Shown: piece by piece, positions 16,729 to 25,530 of the stretch
How positions within the stretch are numbered: the stretch's first letter is position 1
How the letters are laid out: each line of letters begins with the position of its first letter
Assembly: GCA_020847695.1 (NCBI GenBank)
Contig: JADLBP010000369.1
Location: 1-46,331, forward strand
Length of the DNA stretch: 46,331 nucleotides
From: Planctomycetota bacterium
Lineage (GTDB): Bacteria > Planctomycetota > UBA1135 > GCA-002686595
Direction: 5' to 3'
Made by a program: the position numbers and the translations under genes
Notes under the pieces: generated by a model
The model's database searches: none
Told to the model about the DNA's origin: nothing
The model's input: the letters and a program-made list of their open reading frames with translations, nothing else

Positions 16729-17148
16729 ATGGCGGGCTACTCCGGCACACCCCTCGCGAAGAAGCTCGGCTTCCACCCCGGCGCGCGCGCGCACCTGATC
16801 GGCGCGCCGAAGGGCTTCCGGAAGGCCCTCGAGCCGCTGCCGAAGGACGTCCGGTTCGCGCGCAGCCTCGCGGGCGAGCTCGACCTGATCGTGCTGTTCG
16901 CGACCGAGGAGAAAGCGCTCGCCAAGACGCTCGCCCGCGCGGTGAAACACCTCGAGCCCGCGGCAGGCCTTTGGATCGCGTGGGCGAAGAAGAGCTCGGC
17001 GCTCGCGACCGAGCTCGACTTCGACGCGGTGCAGCGCACCGGGCTCGCGCTCGGGCTCGTCGACAACAAGGTGTGCGCGATCGACGAGGACTGGACCGGC
17101 CTGCGCTTCGTGATCCGGCGCGAGAACCGGCCGCGCACCGCGCGCTGA
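16729..17148 (+). CDS. DUF3052 family protein
   Basis: A 139-residue soluble protein. The start MAGYSGTPLAKKLGF is typical of DUF3052, followed by GARAHLIGAPKGF and a central DLIVLFATEEKALAKTL. The body has the alternating pattern of a small alpha/beta fold, with LWIAWAKKSSALATELDFDAVQ matching the family's conserved second half and GLVDNKVCAIDEDWTGLRFV near the end. Family function is unknown. The helicase gene begins 9 bases after its stop, so the two are probably cotranscribed. It is divergent from the MuiA-like gene. Confidence 0.85.
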   Translation: MAGYSGTPLAKKLGFHPGARAHLIGAPKGFRKALEPLPKDVRFARSLAGELDLIVLFATEEKALAKTLARAVKHLEPAAGLWIAWAKKSSALATELDFDAVQRTGLALGLVDNKVCAIDEDWTGLRFVIRRENRPRTAR

Positions 17149-17157
17149 ACGGACGCC

Positions 17158-19668
17158 GTGGAGCGCCTGCCGATCGACGAGCACCTCGACCGTCTCGCGG
17201 CGCTGCTCGCGCGCGACGGAGTGCTCGTGCTGGTCGCCGAACCCGGCGCGGGCAAGACCACGCGCGTGCCGCCGGGATTGGTCGACCGCGGCGTCGCCGG
17301 CAACGGCCAGGTGATCGTCCTCCAACCACGGCGCGTCGCGGCGCGCGCGGCGGCACGGCGCGTGTCGGAAGAGCGCGGCAGCGAGCTCGGCGGCTTCGCG
17401 GGCTACTCGGTGCGCTTCGAGTCGCGGCTCTCGCGCTCGACGCGCGTGCGCTTCGTGACGGAAGGCATCCTCGTGCGCGAGCTGCAGGGCGATCCCGAGC
17501 TCGCGCGCGCGTCGATCGTGATCCTCGACGAGTTCCACGAGCGCTCGATCCACGCCGACCTCGCGCTCGCGCTCTGCGCGGAGGTGCGGCGCTCGCTGCG
17601 ACCCGACCTGAAGCTCGTCGTCATGTCGGCGACGCTCGACGCCGAGCCGATCGCCGCGTTCCTCGGCGCGGAGGTCGTGCGCGTTCCGGGGCGCTTGCAT
17701 CCGCTCACGATCGAGCAAGTCGAGCGCGTCGACGACCTGCCGTTGCCCTCGCGGGTCGCCGACGGCGTCAAGCGCATGCTCGCGGCGACCGACGGCGACG
17801 TGCTCGCGTTCCTGCCCGGCGTCGGCGAGATCCGGCGGACGGAGGAAGCGCTCGGCGGGCTGCGCGACGTGCTCGTCCTGCCGCTCTACGGCGACCAGAA
17901 GGCCGAGGAGCAGGATCGCGTGTTCGCTCGCGCCGCGCAGGGCCCGCGGCGCAAGGTGGTGCTCGCGACCAACGTCGCCGAGACGTCGTTGACGGTGCCC
18001 GGCGTCACCGCGGTGGTCGATTCGGGGCTCGCGCGCGTGCTCGCGCACGACCCGAACGTCGGGCTCGATCGCCTGGAGCTCAAGCCGATCAGCCGCGCGT
18101 CCGCGACGCAGCGCGCCGGTCGCGCGGGTCGCGTCGCGCCCGGTCGCGTGCTGCAGCTCTGGACACGCGCCGACGCGTCGAAGATGCGCGACCGCGAGCT
18201 CCCCGAGATCGCGCGCGTCGACCTCGCCCCCACCGTGCTCGAGCTCGCGGTCTGGGGCGTGCGCGATCCGAGGGCGTTCGCGTGGTTCGAGAAGCCCGAC
18301 GACGCGGCGCTCGAGCGCGCGTCGGAGCTCTTGGTCCACCTCGGCGCGCTCGACCCGAAGTCGCGCGCGCCGACGGCGATCGCGCGGGCGATGGCGGAGC
18401 TGCCGTGCCCCCCGCGCCTCGCGCGGCGGTTGGTCGCGTCCGCCGAGCTCGGCGCGATCGAGGACGGCGCGCTGTTCGCCGCGCTGCTCTCCGAGCGCGA
18501 CCTGTTCGCGGCGCGGCGCGGCGCGCGGCACGCGAGCGTCGGTCCGAGCGACCTGTTCGCGCGGCGGGACGCGCTCTTCGGCCGTGGCGGCGACGTCGAC
18601 CGCAACCTGGTGCGCACGATCGAGCGCACCGCCGACGAGCTCGCGCGCGCGACCCGGAGGCTGTTCCCGCGCTCGCCGGAGCACGCGCCGAGCGAGGAAG
18701 AGCTATTGCGCACGATCTTCGCGGGCTACGTCGACCGCGTCGCGAAGCGGCGCGCGAACAAGGCCGACGAAGCGGTGATGGTCGGCGGTCGCGGCGTCGT
18801 GCTCGGCGAGGAGAGCGTCGTGCGCGATCACGAGCTCTTCGTCGTCATCGACGCGGACCTCGGCCGGCGCGGGCAAGCGAGCGCGCGCGTGCGCCAGGCG
18901 AGCGCGATCGAGCGCGCATGGCTCGACGAAGTCGCCGGCGGCGCGCTGCACGAGGTGCGCGAGACGCGCTTCGACGAGGCCAAGGGCCGCGCGTACGCGG
19001 TGCGGCGCGTGCTCTACGAGGATCTCGCGATCGAGGAGTCCGAGACGGGCGCGCCGGAACCCGCGGAAGCCGCGCGCAGACTGCTCGCGTTCGCGCGCGA
19101 GCACCCCGAGCGTGCGCTCGACCTCGGCGGCGAGGTCGGCGCGTTCCTCGCGCGCGTGCGCTCGCTGCGCGAATGGCTGCCGGAGCTCGGTCTCGCGCCG
19201 CACGACGTCGCGGACCTGATCGAAGCGCTCGCGCCGTGGTGCGAGGACAAGACCAGCGTCGACGAGCTGCGCCGCGTGCCGTTGCTCGACGTATTGCGCT
19301 CGCGGCTCTCGCGCGAGCAGACGCGCGCGCTCGCCGAGCAAGCGCCCGAGGCGCTCGACCTTCCGAGCGGCTCGCGGCGGCGCTTGGAGTACGAACCCGG
19401 CAAGCCGCCGGTGCTCGCGGTGCGTTTGCAGGAGCTCTTCGGCCAGGCCGACACGCCGACGGTCGCGCGCGGTCGGGTGCGCGTGCTCTTGCACCTGCTC
19501 GCGCCGAACCAGCGCGTCGTGCAGGTCACGCAGGACCTCGCGAGCTTCTGGAACACGACGTACGTGCAGGTGCGCAAGGACCTGCGCGCTCGCTACCCGA
19601 AGCACTCGTGGCCCGAGGACCCCTGGACCGCGACGCCGACCGCGCGAGCGAAACGCCGCGGGACGTGA
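17158..19668 (+). CDS. hrpB: ATP-dependent RNA helicase HrpB (DEAH-box family)
   Basis: An 836-residue protein with a GTG start, and the usual length for HrpB. Visible motifs in order are Walker A GAGKTT at 30-35, motif Ia LQPRRVAARAAA, Walker B DEFH at 124-127, SAT in VVMSATLDAEP, motif V TNVAETSLTVPG near 271-282 and motif VI QRAGRAGR at 318-325. The HA2 region follows and then the HrpB C-terminal domain with LPSGSRRRLEYEPGKPPVL, RVVQVTQDLASFWNTTY and a YPKHSWPEDP ending. The DEFH variant and the C-terminal domain separate it from HrpA. It is predicted to unwind RNA or ribonucleoprotein; its physiological role is poorly known in most bacteria. It ends 3 bases from the convergent hicA gene. 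Confidence 0.95.
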   Translation: MERLPIDEHLDRLAALLARDGVLVLVAEPGAGKTTRVPPGLVDRGVAGNGQVIVLQPRRVAARAAARRVSEERGSELGGFAGYSVRFESRLSRSTRVRFVTEGILVRELQGDPELARASIVILDEFHERSIHADLALALCAEVRRSLRPDLKLVVMSATLDAEPIAAFLGAEVVRVPGRLHPLTIEQVERVDDLPLPSRVADGVKRMLAATDGDVLAFLPGVGEIRRTEEALGGLRDVLVLPLYGDQKAEEQDRVFARAAQGPRRKVVLATNVAETSLTVPGVTAVVDSGLARVLAHDPNVGLDRLELKPISRASATQRAGRAGRVAPGRVLQLWTRADASKMRDRELPEIARVDLAPTVLELAVWGVRDPRAFAWFEKPDDAALERASELLVHLGALDPKSRAPTAIARAMAELPCPPRLARRLVASAELGAIEDGALFAALLSERDLFAARRGARHASVGPSDLFARRDALFGRGGDVDRNLVRTIERTADELARATRRLFPRSPEHAPSEEELLRTIFAGYVDRVAKRRANKADEAVMVGGRGVVLGEESVVRDHELFVVIDADLGRRGQASARVRQASAIERAWLDEVAGGALHEVRETRFDEAKGRAYAVRRVLYEDLAIEESETGAPEPAEAARRLLAFAREHPERALDLGGEVGAFLARVRSLREWLPELGLAPHDVADLIEALAPWCEDKTSVDELRRVPLLDVLRSRLSREQTRALAEQAPEALDLPSGSRRRLEYEPGKPPVLAVRLQELFGQADTPTVARGRVRVLLHLLAPNQRVVQVTQDLASFWNTTYVQVRKDLRARYPKHSWPEDPWTATPTARAKRRGT

Positions 19669-19671
19669 GCC

Positions 19672-19890
19672 TCAGCGTCGCTCCCACTCGCGCCGCGTGA
19701 TGCCGGCTTGGCGCAGGATCACCGCGAGCAACCCGACTCCGATCTCGGCACGATGCGGATTCGGGAGGGCGAGCACGAGCTCGCCGCGCTGCATGTACTG
19801 ATGACGTCCACCGGAGTACGGTCCGCTGAATCCGAAGGCACGGAGTGCGCTGACTAGTTCCCGACGTCGGATCGGGCCGAAGGGCGGCAC
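19672..19890 (-). CDS. hicA: HicA-family mRNA interferase toxin (YcfA-like)
   Basis: A 72-residue protein that starts with GTG one base after the TGA of the upstream gene. The order RRRELVSALRAFGF, then GGRHQYMQRG, then LALPNPHRAEIGVGLLAVILRQAG matches the HicA/YcfA double-stranded-RNA-binding-like fold. The His in GGRHQYM aligns with the catalytic His of HicA toxins. Family members cleave mRNA independently of the ribosome and are neutralised by HicB. Here hicB lies upstream and hicA is second. The opposite order is more often described, but the reverse is known. The gene is convergent with hrpB. Confidence 0.82.
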   Translation of the reverse strand: MPPFGPIRRRELVSALRAFGFSGPYSGGRHQYMQRGELVLALPNPHRAEIGVGLLAVILRQAGITRREWERR

Positions 19891-19891
19891 G

Positions 19892-20131
19892 TCAGCTCGC
19901 GCGCTTGACCCGCACCTCGACCCCGCCGAGCTTGGGCACTCTCAACCCTCGCGCGACACGAACCAGCACCCATTCCTCGATCACCGAGGCGAGTTCCCGC
20001 CGGCAGGCGGCCTTGGTCCGGCCGACGGCGATCACGCCTCGCAGCCCGGGAACGGTGGCGGCGACCGCGCCGTCCTCGAGCACGGCGTAACGCGCTCGAC
20101 CAACGGCCTGTCGGATATAGGCGACGATCAT
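19892..20131 (-). CDS. hicB: HicB-like antitoxin
   Basis: A 79-residue protein from the ATG at 20131; another ATG at 20155 would add 8 residues. It begins IVAYIRQAVGRARYAVLEDG, then VAATVPGLRGVIAVGRTKAACRRELASVIEEW, the HicB-like pattern of a small partial RNase-H fold in which a strand pair precedes a Gly-rich turn and a helix (GRTKAACRREL). There is no evident C-terminal DNA-binding domain, so this is the short HicB type and autoregulation may require the complex. It is immediately followed by hicA, which supports the pairing. Similarity is moderate, and the call rests partly on context. Confidence 0.75.
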   Translation of the reverse strand: MIVAYIRQAVGRARYAVLEDGAVAATVPGLRGVIAVGRTKAACRRELASVIEEWVLVRVARGLRVPKLGGVEVRVKRAS

Positions 20132-20352
20132 CGAAGCGACCCCGGACGCGAGCATAGCAAGCACTCCTGTGCGCGGATGGACGAAAGTCCGCTCGGGAAA
20201 TCGACTGCGCGGACTCGGCGGGGTTGCACCGGATCCGCGGAATCCGCCTGCGCCGGAACCGCCCAACCAACCAGTGCGGGCCACCGGAACCGTGCGGGCG
20301 ATCGGACGGTGGATCGCGTCGCCGACTTCGAGCAAAGTGCGCGTCGCGGAGC

Positions 20353-22191
20353 ATGCGGAATTCGAACGCGACTCGATGGGTCTGGGCGGCGAGCTTGGTG
20401 CTCGCGATCGTGGCGGCCTACTCCGGCCTCTGGAGCAACGGCTTCGTCGCGTACGACGATCCGGACTACGTGCTCTCGAACCGGCACGTCGCGACCGGGA
20501 CGTCGCTCGAGAACGTCGCGTGGGCCTTCACCCACGCGCACGCTGCCAACTGGCACCCGTTGACCTGGATCGCGCACATGCTCGCGGTCGACGCGTTCGG
20601 GCTCGACCCACGCGGACACCACGCGGTCAACCTCGCGCTCCACGTCGTCAACGCGTGGCTCTTGTTCGCGCTGCTGGTGCGCGTCGGTGCGTCGCAGCGC
20701 ACCGCGTGGCTCGCGACCGCCGTCTTCGCGCTGCATCCGCTGCGGGTCGAATCGGTCGCGTGGGTTTCGGAGCTCAAGGACGTGCTCGGCGCGGCGTTCG
20801 CGTTGCTCGCGCTGCACGCGTGGCTGAACTGGGTCGACCGACGCGGAGTCGCGCGCTACGTGCTCGCGCTCGCGGCGTTCGCGTGCGGGCTGCTCGCGAA
20901 GCCGACGGTGATCACGTTGCCGTGCGCGTTGCTGGTGCTCGACGTGTGGCCGCTCGCGCGCGTGCACGCGACCGAGCGCGTGAAGTGCTGGTCGGCGCTC
21001 GTCGCGGAGAAGCTGCCGCTCTTCGCGCTCGCGGTCGCCGCGAGCCTCGCGACCGTCTACGCGCAGGGCGAAGGACGAGCGCTCGGCGCCGGCGAGGACT
21101 ACCCGCTCGCCGCGCGCATCGCGAACGCGCTGCACGCGTACCGCACCTACCTGACTCAGACGGTTTGGCCGCAGGACCTGATCGTCTTCTATCCGTGGCA
21201 AGCGCGCGGCTTCGCGGATCCGAGCGTCGTCAAGGGCGCGCTCGCGCTCGGACTGTTCTCGTTCCTCGCGTGGCGCGGGCGCGCTTCGCGGCCGTGGTTC
21301 CTCACCGCGTGGCTGTGGTTCCTCGGCACGTTGGTGCCGATGATCGGGCTCGTGCAGGTCGGAGCGCAGAGCCACGCGGATCGCTACACGTACCTGCCGC
21401 ACGTCGGGCTCGCGCTCGCGCTCGCGTTCGCACTCGAGGAGCTCGGCGCGACCCGGCGCAAGCTCGCGGACGGGCTCGCGCTCGCCGTCGTGCTCGCGCT
21501 CGGCGTCGCGACGTTCGCGCAAGTGCGCGTGTGGCGCGACGGCGAGACGCTGTTCCGCCACGCGCTCGCGCACAGCGAGAAGAACTATCCGATGCAGAAC
21601 GCGCTCGCGGACGAGCTGCTCGCGGGCGACCGCGCGGAGGAAGCACTCGCGGTGCTCGAAGGCGGCGCGGGCACCTACCCGGGCTTCCGCAAGGGGCAGT
21701 TCAACTACCTGCGCGCGCTCGCCGCCGTCGGCAGGCTCGACGAAGCGCGCGCGGTCTGCGAACGGTGGCAAGCGAGCGTCGGACCCGATCCCGCGTTCGA
21801 AGCGGGGCTCGCGATCGCGTACGCGCACGCGGGCGCGCTCGAGCAGGCCGAGCTCGTCGCCGCGCGCGTGTTCGCCGTCGCTCCGAACGCGATCGAGCTG
21901 CGGCGCGAGCTCGGGCTCGCGCTCTTGGTCGAGGGACGCGCCGAGGACGGCTACCAAGCGCTGCAGTTCGCGGCGACGCTCGCGCCGGACGACGCGGCGC
22001 TCGCGCGCGAGACGGCGGGCGCCCGCGAGCTCGCGCGCACGCCCGAGCGGCTCGGCGACGCCGGCGTCGAGCTCCGGCGCGCGCTCGCGCTGCGCGCGGC
22101 GGCGCTCGCGACGCGACTGGAGGCGCGCGGCGAAGCCGAGGCGGCTCGGCGCGCGCGCGAACGAGCGGCCGCGCTCGAACGCGCACGCTGA
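20353..22191 (+). CDS. TMTC-like multi-pass membrane protein with C-terminal TPRs
   Basis: A 612-residue protein from the ATG at 20353, preceded by a close GGAG. An open upstream extension is Arg-rich and implausible. About ten hydrophobic segments occupy residues 8-400. The first extracytoplasmic loop carries AYDDPDYVLSNRHV with the Asp pair at 35-36, as in GT-C fold glycosyltransferases and TMTC/DUF1736-type proteins; NWHPLTWIAHMLAVD and ALHPLRVESVAWVSELKDVL are also family-typical. From about 410 to the end come TPR-like helices (AEEALAVLEGGAGTYPGF, GALEQAELVAARV). It may transfer a sugar from a lipid carrier onto exported proteins. The substrate is unknown and the reaction is inferred from family. 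Confidence 0.85.
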   Translation: MRNSNATRWVWAASLVLAIVAAYSGLWSNGFVAYDDPDYVLSNRHVATGTSLENVAWAFTHAHAANWHPLTWIAHMLAVDAFGLDPRGHHAVNLALHVVNAWLLFALLVRVGASQRTAWLATAVFALHPLRVESVAWVSELKDVLGAAFALLALHAWLNWVDRRGVARYVLALAAFACGLLAKPTVITLPCALLVLDVWPLARVHATERVKCWSALVAEKLPLFALAVAASLATVYAQGEGRALGAGEDYPLAARIANALHAYRTYLTQTVWPQDLIVFYPWQARGFADPSVVKGALALGLFSFLAWRGRASRPWFLTAWLWFLGTLVPMIGLVQVGAQSHADRYTYLPHVGLALALAFALEELGATRRKLADGLALAVVLALGVATFAQVRVWRDGETLFRHALAHSEKNYPMQNALADELLAGDRAEEALAVLEGGAGTYPGFRKGQFNYLRALAAVGRLDEARAVCERWQASVGPDPAFEAGLAIAYAHAGALEQAELVAARVFAVAPNAIELRRELGLALLVEGRAEDGYQALQFAATLAPDDAALARETAGARELARTPERLGDAGVELRRALALRAAALATRLEARGEAEAARRARERAAALERAR

Positions 22192-22313
22192 GCGCGCGTC
22201 ACGGCCGTGTCGCCGCGCGGCAAGTCCTCTGCAAGCGCTCTCGACGCCCGGCGAGCGCGCGACACGATGGAAGCGCGGCACGGATCGAGGTCGATCCGCC
22301 GCGAAAGGCTCCC

Positions 22314-23264
22314 ATGCAACGCTCGCTCGCCCGCTCGCTCCCGTTCGCCGTCGCGCTGCTCGCCGCCGTCGCGGCTTGCTCGGCTCCGCGCCGGACCTCG
22401 CTCGCCGATGACTCCGCACCGCTCGCCGCGCAGGCGACCGAAGCCCACGCCGCGCGAGCGGACGACGCCGACGCGCTGTTCGCCGCCGGCAAGTGGCCCG
22501 CTGCCGAAGCAGCGTTCCGCGCGCGCGTCGACGCCAACCCGAAGGACGCGGCGGCGTGGCACAAGCTCGGCTACGCGCTGCACGTGCAAGGCAAGCTCGA
22601 GGCCGCCGCCGAGGCGCACGCGCGCGCCGCGACGTTCCCCGGACAACGCGCGGGCTCGCTCTACAACCTCGCGTGCGCCAAGGCGCTGCTCGGCGAACCC
22701 GACCAGGCGTTCGAGGCGCTCGACGGCGCGGCGACCGCGGGCTTCCACGACGCGGCGACGCTCGCGAGCGACGGCGATCTGGCGAGCCTGCGCGCCGATC
22801 CGCGGTGGAGCGCGCTCGCCGCGCGAGTCGCGGGCGAGGCGGGCGGCAAGCGACGCGAGCTCGACTTCTGGCTCGGCGAGTGGGACGTGCTCGATCCGAG
22901 CGGCAACCGCATCGGCGGCAACGTCATCACCAAGCACGAACGCGGCAACTTGATCCACGAGCGCTGGACCGACGCCGGCGGCGGCACCGGACAGAGCCTC
23001 AACTTCGTCGACCCGAGCGACGGACTCTGGAAGCAAGTGTGGGTCGACGACAAGGGCGGCGTGATCCGTTACTCGGGCTCGCTGAAGGACGGCGCGCTCT
23101 GCTTCGAAGGCGTGCACGCGGTCGGGCCGAGCCAGGAGCGCCCGTCGCGCTGCACGTTCACGCCGCAACCGGACGGTTCGGTGCTGCAGAAGATCGAGGG
23201 CCGCGGTGCCGACGGCAACTGGACGGTGACGTTCCTCGGACGCTACGTGCGCAAGGCGAAGTGA
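22314..23264 (+). CDS. TPR lipoprotein with a DUF1579-like C-terminal domain
   Basis: A 316-residue protein. The leader SLPFAVALLAAVAACSA carries a lipobox with Cys22 as probable lipid-attachment site. Residues about 45-175 form TPR helices (WPAAEAAFRARVDANPKDAAAWHKLG, split by AYALHVQGKLEAAAEAH). Residues about 180-316 form a beta-rich domain starting ELDFWLGEWDVLDPSG, with HERWTDAGGGTGQSLNF and a final GNWTVTFLGRYVRK. This resembles DUF1579 or lipocalin-like 'FWLGxW' domains that hold hydrophobic ligands. It follows the TMTC-like gene by 122 bases and could be cotranscribed, but there is no overlap. It is likely anchored in a membrane facing the periplasm. Confidence 0.8.
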   Translation: MQRSLARSLPFAVALLAAVAACSAPRRTSLADDSAPLAAQATEAHAARADDADALFAAGKWPAAEAAFRARVDANPKDAAAWHKLGYALHVQGKLEAAAEAHARAATFPGQRAGSLYNLACAKALLGEPDQAFEALDGAATAGFHDAATLASDGDLASLRADPRWSALAARVAGEAGGKRRELDFWLGEWDVLDPSGNRIGGNVITKHERGNLIHERWTDAGGGTGQSLNFVDPSDGLWKQVWVDDKGGVIRYSGSLKDGALCFEGVHAVGPSQERPSRCTFTPQPDGSVLQKIEGRGADGNWTVTFLGRYVRKAK

Positions 23265-23286
23265 GCCGACGCCGCGCGCGCCGCGG

Positions 23287-25449
23287 CTACTCCTTCAGCG
23301 CGGCGACGTGCGCGACGAACTCGCGCTCGAGCGCGGCGACGTCGACGGACTCGAACGCGCGCTCGACCGACTCCTCCCAGCCGATCCCGGTGCGCGACGA
23401 CGCGAGCAGCGAGTCGAGGATCGCCTTGCGCGCCGGCGGACCGGTCATCAGGAAGTGCACGAACGCCCACGCCTCCGCGTAGTGCAGCTCGGCATCGCGC
23501 ATGAAATCTTCGGGGTCGTATCGCACGAACTCGGCGAGCGGGACGAGCTTCGCTTCCTCGCCCTGCAACGACGGTAGGTGCTCGGGGTGCGTCACGATCT
23601 CGCGCGACGGCCCGCGGGTGAACTCCGCGTTCTCGTAGAACTCCGCGAGGCCTTCGTGCACCCAGCGCGGCAGCTCGCCGAAGCTCTTCGCCATGAACTG
23701 GTGCAGGCCTTCGTGCCGCACGGTGCGGAGCATCTGCTCGTGGTCGGGCAGGTTCCAGATCAAGAGCTGCTCGAGCGCGAAGTGGTACATGCCCGCGGTG
23801 TTCTCGGCGCCGGCGTCGAGCGCGTCGCGCACGTACCGGCGATAACCGGCGAATCCCGAGAACAGATAGACGCGGAACGGCTCGGTGCGCTCCTTCGGCA
23901 ACGCGCCGAGCCGCGCCTGGAAGCGCGCGAGCGAGTTCTCGAGCATCTCCGCGGCTTCGACGCACGTCTTGCGATCGATGTCGGACGCGACGACGTAGTG
24001 CGCGGTCTTCACTTCGATCGGCTTCTGCCAGCCGGGACCGTTCTTGGCGCGCGAGAAGAGCGAGTTGAGCTCGTCGAGCTCGGTCGTGAAGCGCCCGAGC
24101 TCCGCGCGAGCGCGCAGGTGCGCCACGAAGTCGTCGTACCGAGCGCCCGAGAACTGCAGCTCGGCGAGCTCGGCCGCGGCGCGATCGTCCTCGGGGTCCG
24201 CGGCGCACACTTCGCGCCCGATCGCGAGCGCTTGCTCGTCCTTGCCGAGCCGCAGGTAGAGCCGCGCGCGCAGACGTTTCGCCGCGACGAAGTCGGGGAA
24301 CTCGGTCGACACCTGCTCGCACGCGACCAAGGCGTCCTCGAGGTGGCGTCCGCGGTAGTGCAGCAGCGCGGTCAGCCACGTGCGCAAGCCATCGGGCACT
24401 TCATCGGCGCCGAGCTTCTCCAGCGCCTCGAACGCCTTGCGGATCTGGCCGGGCTTGGTCTCGAGCAACTCGGCGATCTTCTTCGGACTCAGCTTCGCCG
24501 AAGGCATCGGCAGCTCGCGCGGATCGAACTCGAGCATTTTGCCGCCGCCGGCGGGTTTCAGCGCGAGCCACTCCGGCAGAGGCGATTCGCGGCGCAGCTT
24601 CGACGCGTGACGCTCCCACGCGGTCTGCAGGTGCTCGTCGAGCTTGCCTTGCAGCCAACCCGGCTGCGCGCGACCCGAGATCAGCAGCTCGCCGAACGGA
24701 GTGAACCCCGCGAAGCCGATCTGGCCGAGCACGTTGCTCTTCTTCTTGCTGGTGAACAGCGGCTTGCCGTTCGAGGTCACGGTGATACGCGTGTCCTCGA
24801 CCTTGACCTTCAAGTCGAAGGGCTCGCCGCCGACACCGGGCTCGGCTTGCTGCGAATCGTCGTCGCGCCACTCGCCGTCCTCGCGGATGCGCAGCGTCGC
24901 GGGCGCGTAGAGCAGGCGTCCTTTCGAACGGAACTCCGAGAAGCCGAACGCGACCGCTTGGCCGGCGCGTTCCTCCATTCCGTAGAGCAGCGTCGGCACG
25001 AGCTTGTCGTCGCCGCCGGACGGATACGACGGCCCCTTGATCTCGACCGTGTACGCGCCCGCGAACACCACCGGGTGCAAGCGGATCGCGGTGTCGCCCT
25101 CGCCGCCGACGACTTGGAAGTCGCCTAGCGTCTTCGGCGTGTAGCGCAGCTTCAGGTTCGCGCCGGACTTGCTGTACGAGATCAGCTCACCGGAGATCAG
25201 CGTCCGCGGCTCGGGCTCGACGTACGACGCGAAGAAGCTCGACGATTCGAGCAGGTCGACGAGCTCGGGCAAGTGGAGCCAGACGTAGGGACGGCGCTCG
25301 TGCTCGGTGAGCAACGCGCGCGCGGCGCCCTCGGCCTTCTTCCAATCGCGCTTCTCGAACGCGACGCGAGCTTCCGCGAGACCTGCGACGAAACCGGCTT
25401 CATCCTGCGGCGCCGAGAGCGCGACCGCCAAGAGACACGCTGCGAGCAT
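23287..25449 (-). CDS. Exported DUF1570-like gluzincin metallopeptidase with ConA-like and TPR domains
   Basis: A 720-residue protein. The ATG at 25449 follows GAGAGGAGAG and opens a signal peptide (AACLLAVALSAPQ). Residues about 75-265 are beta-rich and laminin-G/DUF1080-like (VEIKGPSYPSGG, VKVEDTRITVTSNGKPLFT, GQIGFAGF). Residues about 365-450 are TPR-like. The last part, from about 475, is the peptidase: HEGLHQF with zinc ligands at 579 and 583, then PRWVHEGLAEFYE with a downstream Glu near 603 as third ligand, the DUF1570 arrangement. The family is believed to be proteolytic, but substrates are not known. It lies 81 bases downstream of the radical-SAM gene on the same strand, with a hairpin between. 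Confidence 0.85.
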   Translation of the reverse strand: MLAACLLAVALSAPQDEAGFVAGLAEARVAFEKRDWKKAEGAARALLTEHERRPYVWLHLPELVDLLESSSFFASYVEPEPRTLISGELISYSKSGANLKLRYTPKTLGDFQVVGGEGDTAIRLHPVVFAGAYTVEIKGPSYPSGGDDKLVPTLLYGMEERAGQAVAFGFSEFRSKGRLLYAPATLRIREDGEWRDDDSQQAEPGVGGEPFDLKVKVEDTRITVTSNGKPLFTSKKKSNVLGQIGFAGFTPFGELLISGRAQPGWLQGKLDEHLQTAWERHASKLRRESPLPEWLALKPAGGGKMLEFDPRELPMPSAKLSPKKIAELLETKPGQIRKAFEALEKLGADEVPDGLRTWLTALLHYRGRHLEDALVACEQVSTEFPDFVAAKRLRARLYLRLGKDEQALAIGREVCAADPEDDRAAAELAELQFSGARYDDFVAHLRARAELGRFTTELDELNSLFSRAKNGPGWQKPIEVKTAHYVVASDIDRKTCVEAAEMLENSLARFQARLGALPKERTEPFRVYLFSGFAGYRRYVRDALDAGAENTAGMYHFALEQLLIWNLPDHEQMLRTVRHEGLHQFMAKSFGELPRWVHEGLAEFYENAEFTRGPSREIVTHPEHLPSLQGEEAKLVPLAEFVRYDPEDFMRDAELHYAEAWAFVHFLMTGPPARKAILDSLLASSRTGIGWEESVERAFESVDVAALEREFVAHVAALKE

Positions 25450-25467
25450 GGGACTCTCCTCTCACGC

Positions 25468-25494
25468 GCCATTCTGCGCGACCGCGCAGAAGGC
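25468..25494 (-). terminator. Hairpin between the radical-SAM and peptidase genes
   Basis: Arms 25472-25479 and 25484-25491 pair perfectly, and three more pairs form outside if the A at 25471 bulges. It sits 37 bases past the radical-SAM stop and just before the ribosome-binding site of the peptidase gene. There is no T-run. It could terminate, or tune translation of, the downstream gene. Confidence 0.4.
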
Positions 25495-25530
25495 GTCCAC
25501 GTACGCAGCTTGTCGGAGCGGAGGAGTCGG

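Noticed and set aside
20224..20352. N-terminal extension of the TMTC-like gene
   Set aside because: Arg-rich and not hydrophobic; the ATG at 20353 leads straight into the first membrane helix.
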